This document shows positions 1 to 4,356 of a stretch of 6,446 bases of DNA, piece by piece. Each line of letters begins with the position of its first letter. Position 1 is the stretch's first letter. Source of the stretch: Anaerolineaceae bacterium. Its GTDB lineage: Bacteria > Chloroflexota > Anaerolineae > Anaerolineales > Anaerolineaceae. A program made the position numbers and the translations under genes. The stretch spans positions 1 to 6,446 of the forward strand of contig DOEX01000159.1 in assembly GCA_003532515.1 (NCBI GenBank), given 5' to 3'. A model generated the notes under the pieces. That model did no database searches, was not told where the DNA came from, and worked only from the letters and a program-made list of their open reading frames with translations.

Positions 1-25
1 GGAGGTTCGAGTCCTCTAGCGCCCA
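1..25 (+). tRNA. tRNA gene, 3' end only (T arm, acceptor strand, discriminator)
   Basis: The window opens inside a tRNA. Bases 1-5 (GGAGG) pair with 13-17 (CCTCT, one G-U pair) around the seven-base loop TTCGAGT at 6-12, which is a standard T arm. Bases 18-24 (AGCGCCC) are the 3' acceptor strand and imply a 5' end of GGGCGCT. A25 is the discriminator base. The next bases are CTTTT, so CCA is not encoded and must be added after transcription. A T-rich run (27-35) follows and may help termination. The anticodon lies outside the window, so the amino acid cannot be assigned. Bases 10-30 recur with one mismatch at 183-203. Confidence 0.85.
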
Positions 26-42
26 CTTTTGTTTTAATGATT

Positions 43-108
43 ACCTTCTCCCTGGAGAAGGTCGAAGATACCGGAAGCGCAGCGAGCGGGAGTGGACCAC
101 GAAGTGGT
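43..108. repeat. Hairpin-rich intergenic element
   Basis: Bases 43-51 (ACCTTCTCC) and 54-62 (GGAGAAGGT) form a perfect 9-base inverted repeat around CT. Bases 96-100 (ACCAC) and 104-108 (GTGGT) form a second 5-base hairpin around GAA. Between them lies a purine-rich, GC-rich segment (about 71-95). Two palindromes with a conserved-looking linker in a non-coding gap suggest a dispersed intergenic repeat of the REP or MITE kind. Only one copy is present in this window, so membership of a family is inference. Confidence 0.5.
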
Positions 109-153
109 GGATGAGGTAGTACACGGCTCCAATTTCACAGTTTCTAGTTTCGT

Positions 154-189
154 AAGTTACGCCCTTCCAAGGGGCTTTGCACAGTCCTC
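154..189 (+). repeat. Direct repeat, copy A (36 bases)
   Basis: This 36-base unit matches copy B at 2041-2076 in 34 of 36 positions, differing only at unit positions 9 and 17. Its last 28 bases (162-189) match copy C (251-278) in 24 of 28. The core at 161-175 (GCCCTTCCAAGGGGC) folds into a six-pair stem with one G-T pair and a three-base loop. It ends in AGTCCTC, which is also the 3' half of the tRNA T arm at 10-16. In this copy the tRNA acceptor sequence follows directly. Confidence 0.8.
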
Positions 190-203
190 TGGCGCCCACT
201 TTT
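183..203 (+). repeat. Near-copy of the tRNA 3' end, att-like direct repeat
   Basis: Bases 183-203 match bases 10-30, the 3' part of the tRNA and its first T residues, in 20 of 21 positions; the mismatch is G191 against A18. The T-rich run after it is also similar in both places. A displaced copy of a tRNA 3' end is the usual mark left when a tyrosine-recombinase element integrates at a tRNA gene, but no integrase is visible here. The two copies are only 173 bases apart, so an attachment site is a hypothesis. An alternative is local duplication or spread with repeat A, whose end overlaps this copy. Confidence 0.65.
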
Positions 204-250
204 TCTTTTTTAAAGGACCGTTCGGAGGTTAAGCCCTCACACGGTAATAA

Positions 251-278
251 CCCTTCCAGGGGGCTACGCTCAGTCCTC
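251..278 (+). repeat. Direct repeat, copy C (28 bases, diverged)
   Basis: Matches the last 28 bases of copy A in 24 of 28 positions. The first part (CCCTTCCAGGGGGCT) and the last (CAGTCCTC) are conserved and the middle differs. It lies 16 bases beyond the stop codon of the adjacent minus-strand gene. The upstream eight bases of the longer A/B unit are not conserved here. Confidence 0.65.
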
Positions 279-294
279 TCGCAGGGGTATTGTT

Positions 295-1383
295 TTACTG
301 CTGGTCTGTAATAAGTCTGCCGATGGTTGCACACAGAGTTTCACCATCACTATAAGAAAGCTGGAACAGGGGTGGCTTTCCCGTGTCTTTAATAATCTGC
401 ACACCATCGGTATAAGGTGTTAAATCTACAATCTGACTGTACTTTATTACCTTATTGCCTTTGCTCCCGTTAAATAAAATTCTTTTATTTGTAACGTAGA
501 GAGTACCCGAGTCAATCAAGGTCATTATGTCTTGGGTTTCTCTTGTGGGTTTTATATTACCAACCCGGTAATACCAACTCTTTGTAATCCTCAACTTGGC
601 GACTGAGCCACGGTATTGATAATTCACCGTCTTTGTCCGAAGCTCGTAAAGCTTCACAGACCCCTGATAGTGGCACGTTTCATTTTTCTGTAAAAAAATG
701 TCTGTTTCATAAACCGGGAGTTCGCCATTTTCAATTTGCCAAAGATTAGAATAATTCTCCAGCGCCTTCTTACTTTCGCTGTCAAAATTTGGGGTCACGT
801 CTAAATCTTTGCACAGCTGGTCAAAAGCTTCTTTTTCTTGGGGGGATATTCTGGCATCATCAAGCATTTTATTTATAGACTGCTGAACGATTGATTGCCT
901 GACCTCGTTTAAAATCTGTTCTTGTTTGTTGGTTGTTAAGCCTAATTTTTTGCCGAGTGGTTCAAATTGTGGCTCGTTCTCGTTATATTTCTTGGTTCGA
1001 TTAAGCGTATCGGAAACTTGTTTTTTGAATATTTCGAGAGCTTGCTGTCTATATTCTTTTTCAAAGACCAAGTCTGATATTCCCAAAACGCCTTGTATTT
1101 TTTTGGCAGATTGAAAATCATTGGTGCTACTTAATTGATTGTTCAAATGCTCATTGAGAAAATCCCTGAACAATTGCACTAGCTCATTACCGAACATATC
1201 CAAAGGATTCTTTATTTTGTATTGTTCTGCCAAAGCAATTATTTGCCCTGGTGTAATCTCATCTAAAGACCTATTAGCCAGCAGGTTATTTACTTCTATA
1301 AGAAAATTTTCTCTTGGAATTCTTTTTAGCAGTTTATCAATGCCGTTAGGCTCAACACGATTTTTAGTAATAAAAGGTTTCAT
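295..1383 (-). CDS. Uncharacterised protein with TerB-like segment and C-terminal PH/GRAM-like domain
   Basis: A 362-residue protein of unknown function, predicted cytoplasmic, with no signal peptide or membrane segment. Residues 1-165 are mostly helical and charged. Residues 170-196 (MLDDARISPQEKEAFDQL in the middle) resemble the acidic helix-turn of TerB-like domains. Residues 214-224 contain LWQIENGELPV. Residues 270-362 contain YYRVG, then DSGTLYVTNKRILFNG (291-306) and DLTPYTDGVQIIKDTGK (320-336), a pattern I associate with PH/GRAM-like beta domains in a widespread family of uncharacterised bacterial proteins. That link is from memory, not a search. The ATG overlaps the stop codon of the upstream small membrane protein (ATGA, 4 bases) and no good Shine-Dalgarno sequence precedes it, so translation is probably coupled. 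GC in hand-counted 60-base lines is 33-38%, lower than the kinase (about 48%) or gyrA (about 60%) lines counted the same way, which suggests transfer. TerB-like and PH-like parts hint at membrane-surface binding or stress response, but no activity can be assigned. Confidence 0.8.
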   Translation of the reverse strand: MKPFITKNRVEPNGIDKLLKRIPRENFLIEVNNLLANRSLDEITPGQIIALAEQYKIKNPLDMFGNELVQLFRDFLNEHLNNQLSSTNDFQSAKKIQGVLGISDLVFEKEYRQQALEIFKKQVSDTLNRTKKYNENEPQFEPLGKKLGLTTNKQEQILNEVRQSIVQQSINKMLDDARISPQEKEAFDQLCKDLDVTPNFDSESKKALENYSNLWQIENGELPVYETDIFLQKNETCHYQGSVKLYELRTKTVNYQYRGSVAKLRITKSWYYRVGNIKPTRETQDIMTLIDSGTLYVTNKRILFNGSKGNKVIKYSQIVDLTPYTDGVQIIKDTGKPPLFQLSYSDGETLCATIGRLITDQQ

Positions 1384-1691
1384 AGCGCCGCCATACAGCT
1401 ATTAAACAATTGCAACACCAAGCCAATAATGATTAATATGCCAATGAAAGTCATCCAGCCCTTAATCGACCCGGTATTGTCTGCAATTCTTGCCAGATAT
1501 CTCAATTCAGCAGAGTTATCGTATAGCCTTGCTTCTGTCCTTACTTCTGTTTTTTTCTCTGCCTGATGATTTACTTCTGGCTTTTCTTGCGCCCGCTGTT
1601 TTACTGGTATTTCATCTAAGCGTAATTTTGGCAAGCTCTCTTCATCTTTCTTTGCTGGTTCATCGAATTGGAATGTTGGTTTAATATCCAT
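1380..1691 (-). CDS. Small protein with one C-terminal transmembrane segment
   Basis: A 103-residue protein (105 if started at 1697) that I cannot name. The first 55 or so residues are hydrophilic, charged and rich in Lys, Glu and Pro, and look disordered. A short conserved-looking stretch (ELRYLARIADNTGSIKGW) leads into one hydrophobic helix (about residues 79-98 of the shorter form, TFIGILIIIGLVLQLF), followed by NSCMAAL. Such tails occur in many small single-pass bacterial proteins of unknown role; the charged side probably faces the cytoplasm. The start at 1691 is preferred because the Shine-Dalgarno GGAGG (1700-1704, minus strand) is 8 bases from it but only 2 from the ATG at 1697. The stop overlaps the start of the next gene by 4 bases. 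The pair is therefore one operon, and the protein may anchor its partner at the membrane. That role is inference. Confidence 0.75.
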   Translation of the reverse strand: MDIKPTFQFDEPAKKDEESLPKLRLDEIPVKQRAQEKPEVNHQAEKKTEVRTEARLYDNSAELRYLARIADNTGSIKGWMTFIGILIIIGLVLQLFNSCMAAL

Positions 1692-1699
1692 TTTCATGC

Positions 1700-1704
1700 C
1701 CTCC
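1700..1704 (-). promoter_or_regulatory. Ribosome binding site deciding the start of the small membrane protein
   Basis: GGAGG on the minus strand. It leaves 2 bases to the upstream ATG (1697) and 8 bases to the second in-frame ATG (1691). Normal spacing is about 5-9 bases, so the second ATG is the likelier start. Confidence 0.6.
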
Positions 1705-1724
1705 GATTGATTGATGGATACTCT

Positions 1725-1730
1725 ATCATA
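1725..1730 (-). promoter_or_regulatory. Possible -10 box of the two-gene operon
   Basis: The minus strand reads TATGAT here, 5 of 6 to TATAAT and about 33 bases upstream of the preferred start codon. There is no recognisable -35 box at the proper distance (CGCAAA at 1748-1753 for a 17-base spacer), so this is a weak call. Confidence 0.3.
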
Positions 1731-1939
1731 TCACCTAATCGAGCCTTTTTGCGTTCCATGACGCTAGCAAACACGGACAGAAACAACCAAAGTTATTAAA
1801 CCTGGTCCAGAACAGGATCGTCAGAACAATTAATTAGAATGTGGAAATGCCGTCTAAAAATGAATTAGCAAATTCAATTATGAATAATTAGCGCTAGTAA
1901 CTGCACGGTTTGTTTCATCGAAAAGGCAACTGGCTATCG

Positions 1940-1998
1940 CATAGTTATACGAATACGGGAACTATGTTGCTCGGTGGCAACCGGAATGGCCGATTCCG
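1940..1998. repeat. Cluster of three consecutive hairpins
   Basis: CATAGTT (1940-1946) pairs with AACTATG (1960-1966) across 13 bases. GTTGC (1966-1970) pairs with GCAAC (1977-1981) across 6 bases, sharing base 1966 with the first. CGGAAT (1982-1987) pairs with ATTCCG (1993-1998) across 5 bases. The three are back to back with almost no gap. This could be a structured RNA, a recombination site or a fragment of a mobile element end; the sequence alone does not decide. No T run follows on either strand, so they are not ordinary terminators. Confidence 0.5.
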
Positions 1999-2040
1999 TT
2001 CACATCCGAGCCCTTAGCAGGAGGCTGGGCACAGGCTTAG

Positions 2041-2076
2041 AAGTTACGTCCTTCCAGGGGGCTTTGCACAGTCCTC
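2041..2076 (+). repeat. Direct repeat, copy B (36 bases)
   Basis: Matches copy A (154-189) in 34 of 36 positions and has the same orientation. It ends in AGTCCTC like the other copies, but what follows (ACCCGATGAG) is unrelated to the tRNA. Together with copies A and C it brackets the two-gene low-GC operon. Confidence 0.8.
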
Positions 2077-2124
2077 ACCCGATGAGCAAATTGATTTCAT
2101 TACAGTTTGAAACTTGCCTGGCAA

Positions 2125-2553
2125 TTAGCCTGGTATAACGACGCGCAAAAATTCCTCGATCCTGGTCTTGATTGCGTCACGCACTACTCGTGTTTGTTCC
2201 AAACGCTCCTCATGGCTGCCAGCAAAGGAGGACGGATCACGGAAATCCCAATTCCAGCTTATTTTCGCGCCGGGAAAAATCGGGCACTGCTGGGCACTGG
2301 ACTGGTCACAGACTTTGATCACCAAATCATACTTACGCCCCTCTTTGAAGAAATCAAAGACTGAATCAGTCTGATTGTGCGAGATGTCATATCCCAACTC
2401 CGCCATAGCTTCCACTACAACAGGATTGAGTTCGCCTTTCTCGAGCCCGGCACTTTCAGCCACGAACTTGCCTTCGCCTAAATCATTAAGAAAGGTCTCT
2501 GCCATCTGACTTCTGGCTGAGTTGTGGGTGCAGACAAATAACACCTTTTGCAT
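2125..2553 (-). CDS. arsC: Arsenate reductase, thioredoxin-coupled low-molecular-weight phosphatase type
   Basis: Reduces arsenate to arsenite in the cytoplasm so that it can be exported. The 142-residue protein is of normal length for the family. The N terminus holds the phosphatase P-loop C8-THNSA-R14 followed by S15 (VCTHNSARSQ). Two further cysteines, C82 and C90 (VCDQSSAQQCP), occupy the places of Cys82 and Cys89 of the Staphylococcus aureus type enzyme, which relay the disulfide to thioredoxin. D106-P107 (WDFRDPS) matches the catalytic Asp-Pro. These extra cysteines argue for arsenate reductase rather than a plain protein tyrosine phosphatase. The ATG is preceded by AAGGAG (2562-2567, minus strand) with an 8-base gap, and by a good promoter. 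It stands alone and diverges from the kinase gene; no ArsR, ArsB or Acr3 gene is in the window. Confidence 0.93.
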   Translation of the reverse strand: MQKVLFVCTHNSARSQMAETFLNDLGEGKFVAESAGLEKGELNPVVVEAMAELGYDISHNQTDSVFDFFKEGRKYDLVIKVCDQSSAQQCPIFPGAKISWNWDFRDPSSFAGSHEERLEQTRVVRDAIKTRIEEFLRVVIPG

Positions 2554-2597
2554 AAATAAATCTCCTTCATCCTGGTCGCTGTTTACACAGAAAATTT

Positions 2598-2622
2598 CTT
2601 ATTGAACAGATTATCGAATAAG
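2598..2622. promoter_or_regulatory. Inverted repeat over the arsC -10 box, possible operator
   Basis: CTTATT (2598-2603) and AATAAG (2617-2622) are perfect 6-base arms around a 13-base centre. The repeat covers the -10 box (2610-2615) and the likely start of transcription, the place expected for a repressor. ArsR/SmtB-family repressors bind AT-rich interrupted palindromes of similar size, and the TGAACA at 2603-2608 fits such sites. No regulator gene is in view, so the assignment is inference. Confidence 0.4.
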
Positions 2623-2638
2623 CAAATTTCAAAGTCAA
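2610..2638 (-). promoter_or_regulatory. Sigma-70-type promoter of arsC
   Basis: On the minus strand, TTGACT (2633-2638) and GATAAT (2610-2615) are separated by exactly 17 bases. Each box matches the consensus in 5 of 6 positions. Transcription would begin near 2603, giving a leader of about 50 bases that contains the AAGGAG ribosome site. Confidence 0.75.
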
Positions 2639-2664
2639 GGGGTTGAATAGCTTTTTCTCAAACC

Positions 2665-2690
2665 TTAAAGGAATGTTTATTACCCTTTAA
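2665..2690. repeat. Inverted repeat in the divergent arsC/kinase gap
   Basis: TTAAAGG (2665-2671) and CCTTTAA (2684-2690) are perfect 7-base arms around 12 bases. It lies upstream of both divergent promoters (27 bases beyond the arsC -35 box). It could be a binding site for a dimeric regulator of either gene, or chance in an AT-rich gap. Confidence 0.35.
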
Positions 2691-2736
2691 CATAAAATTC
2701 GATTAATCAAGCAAAGATTCTTCACCAACGCTCAGA

Positions 2737-2766
2737 TTGACAAGTTGGAAGAAAAAAAAATAAAAC
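2737..2766 (+). promoter_or_regulatory. Possible upstream promoter of the histidine kinase
   Basis: A perfect -35 box TTGACA (2737-2742) is followed after 18 bases by TAAAAC (2761-2766), 4 of 6 to the -10 consensus. A run of A residues fills much of the spacer. It would give a leader of about 35 bases without a Shine-Dalgarno sequence. It competes with the extended -10 site nearer the gene. Confidence 0.4.
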
Positions 2767-2793
2767 CTTTTTCTCCCATGAATTAAAAAATAC

Positions 2794-2802
2794 TGGCATA
2801 AT
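2794..2802 (+). promoter_or_regulatory. Extended -10 promoter placing the transcription start at the kinase ATG
   Basis: The sequence TGG-CATAAT (TG at 2794-2795, -10 box at 2797-2802) is an extended -10 element with a 5 of 6 match. Only six bases (AAAGCC) separate it from the ATG at 2809, so transcription would start at or next to the A of the start codon. The matching -35 position is poor, which extended -10 promoters tolerate. No Shine-Dalgarno sequence precedes this ATG, in keeping with a leaderless message. Confidence 0.5.
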
Positions 2803-2808
2803 AAAGCC

Positions 2809-4350
2809 ATGTTACCTGACTATCGAGTTCGACAGCGCGAATATTTGCTGGAAATCTCCCGGGCACTGACCGAGGAATTAGACCTGAACACCCTGCTTGG
2901 GCGGATTCTACAGATATCCATCGAAATGCTCAGCGGTCATTCCGGGTTTATTGCATTGGCAGAAGAAAACCGGGGTTGGCATCTGGCGGTCTCCAAAGGC
3001 ATACCGACTGCCTTGTCCGATTATCTTGAAAATTGGCTGGGTTCCCTGCCAGAAGATCTGACTGAGGACAGCCAGTATATCCCCGAGATCAACAAAATGC
3101 TCAGTGATATCAGCATGGGTATGATCACCGGTGTGGGTTTGCCTCTCCTGGTGCAACAGAAGTCACTTGGACAGATTTTTGTTTTCCGAAATTACCGGGG
3201 TATCTTTACTGCCAACGATCATAGCATCCTCAATAATTTCGCCAACCAGGCTGCCATCGCTGTTCGCAATGCTCGTCTCTACAACCAGGTACGCGATCAA
3301 AACCTGCGAATGGCTGCCTTGCTGGCTTCTGTAGCAGACGGAATCGTGATATTAAGCCCCGATCTGCGTATTCAAAGCACTAACAAGGCTTTTGCCAGAC
3401 TGATCAATACCCCATCAGTTTCTCTTGAAGGTGAGATGTATGAAGATGTGGTGAAGTGGCAGAGTGAGCCAATTGGTCTCAAGATAAAAGATCTGACCCA
3501 ATCTGGCTGGCAGGATTACGAACCTGGTGAAATGTTCCTGGAAGGCGATTTGATCCGAAATGGTGGCTTGGAACCAATCCCGGTTGCCATTACCTATGCA
3601 CCTCTTTTCTCGAAGACGGGGCAGTTACTAAACGTGATCGCCTCCGTGCGCGATATCACCCGTTATCGGGAAGCCGAAGAAATGAAAACGGGCTTCATTT
3701 CCGCCATCAGCCATGAACTTCGCACGCCGTTGGCGCTGATCAAGGGTTACGCCAGCACGCTCAGGCGTAAAGATGTCAAATGGGATGCGGATATGGTGCA
3801 GGAGAGTCTGAAGGTCATAGAAGAAGAAGCTGACCACCTGGCAGCCATGGTGGATGACCTCTTGGATGCGACCAAACTTCAATCCGGAGATGTCATTCTA
3901 AAGAAGTCCCAGGTTGATATCCTGAGCTTGGTGCAAGCGCAAATCAAACGTTTCAAGCCTGAATCTATTAACCATGAGATTAGAGTGGAGATTGATGATG
4001 ATTTCCCTGTCATCGTAGTGGATGAAGAAAGAATAAAGCAATTATTCACTAATCTCTTTGCCAATGCTCTGAAATATAGTACCGGCGGTCAAATTTTGAT
4101 AAAAGGGCAAAACTTTGGCCACGAAATTATGGTTTGTGTCAGCGACCAGGGAAAAGGTTTTGATCCCAAGGATATTCCCTTCGTGTTTGATCGTTTTTAT
4201 CGCTCAGATAAGGACGCAAAATCTACCAAGGGCACTGGTCTGGGCTTGTACTTATGCAAGTCGATCGTCCTGGCTCACGGTGGGCGGATCTGGATTGATG
4301 AGAACTATAAAGAGGGTGCAAGGGTTTGTTTTACCCTGCCTGTAGGTTGA
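2809..4350 (+). CDS. Soluble GAF-PAS sensor histidine kinase
   Basis: A 513-residue two-component sensor that would autophosphorylate on histidine and pass the phosphate to a response regulator. Domains in order are a GAF domain (about 11-158), a PAS domain (about 166-285, ending SVRDITRYREAEE), a HisKA dimerisation domain with SHELRTPLALIKGYASTL (phospho-acceptor H302), and a HATPase domain. The last has an N box (N415 and N419 in NLFANALKYS), G1 (DQGKG, 446-450), F box (FDRFYR, 460-465) and G2 (GTGLGL, 475-480). All key residues are present. There is no signal peptide or membrane helix, so it senses something in the cytoplasm; the ligand is not evident. In-frame stops at 2761 and 2779 rule out a longer product, so ATG 2809 is the first start, although it lacks a ribosome site. 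birA follows after 6 bases, and no response regulator is in the window. Confidence 0.93.
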   Translation: MLPDYRVRQREYLLEISRALTEELDLNTLLGRILQISIEMLSGHSGFIALAEENRGWHLAVSKGIPTALSDYLENWLGSLPEDLTEDSQYIPEINKMLSDISMGMITGVGLPLLVQQKSLGQIFVFRNYRGIFTANDHSILNNFANQAAIAVRNARLYNQVRDQNLRMAALLASVADGIVILSPDLRIQSTNKAFARLINTPSVSLEGEMYEDVVKWQSEPIGLKIKDLTQSGWQDYEPGEMFLEGDLIRNGGLEPIPVAITYAPLFSKTGQLLNVIASVRDITRYREAEEMKTGFISAISHELRTPLALIKGYASTLRRKDVKWDADMVQESLKVIEEEADHLAAMVDDLLDATKLQSGDVILKKSQVDILSLVQAQIKRFKPESINHEIRVEIDDDFPVIVVDEERIKQLFTNLFANALKYSTGGQILIKGQNFGHEIMVCVSDQGKGFDPKDIPFVFDRFYRSDKDAKSTKGTGLGLYLCKSIVLAHGGRIWIDENYKEGARVCFTLPVG

Positions 4351-4356
4351 ATTCGG

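Larger units (their letters stand above)
26..294. other. Repeat-rich non-coding stretch between the tRNA and the first gene
   Basis: I see no credible gene here. The stretch holds a hairpin element (43-108), a near-copy of the tRNA 3' end (183-203) and two copies of a direct repeat (154-189 and 251-278). Bases 224-238 (GGAGGTTAAGCCCTC) also resemble the tRNA T arm at 1-16 with one base deleted and a few changes, perhaps a more decayed copy. A minus-strand open frame of 97 codons crosses the whole stretch but is made of these repeats and overlaps the end of the next gene, so it is not called. Confidence 0.7.
1692..2124. other. 433-base gap between the two-gene operon and arsC
   Basis: No gene is visible on either strand. 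The longest plausible reading frames are very short or are shadows. The part nearest 1697 is the leader of the small membrane protein gene. Bases 1775-1915 are AT-rich with no clear structure. Bases 1940-1998 hold three hairpins in a row. Bases 2041-2076 hold direct repeat copy B. The arsC stop codon lies 49 bases beyond copy B. No convincing intrinsic terminator for arsC is seen. Confidence 0.7.

Noticed and set aside
248..266. Possible intrinsic terminator for the TerB/PH-like gene (minus-strand CCCT-GGA-AGGG then TTATT)
   Set aside because: The stem is only four pairs, there is no real T run, and the same bases belong to the direct repeat, which also occurs where no gene ends.
154..278. 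CRISPR array from the repeated units
   Set aside because: There are only two adjacent copies, diverged from each other, with no regular spacer length, and the third copy is nearly 2 kb away.
41..334. Minus-strand 97-codon open frame next to the tRNA
   Set aside because: It is composed of the hairpin element and direct repeats, overlaps the 3' end of the TerB/PH-like gene by 40 bases, has no ribosome site that I can see, and its peptide is a typical repeat translation.
2107..2364. Plus-strand open frame of 85 codons opposite the end of arsC
   Set aside because: It starts with TTG, has no ribosome site, and lies fully antisense to a well-supported arsC frame with intact catalytic residues.
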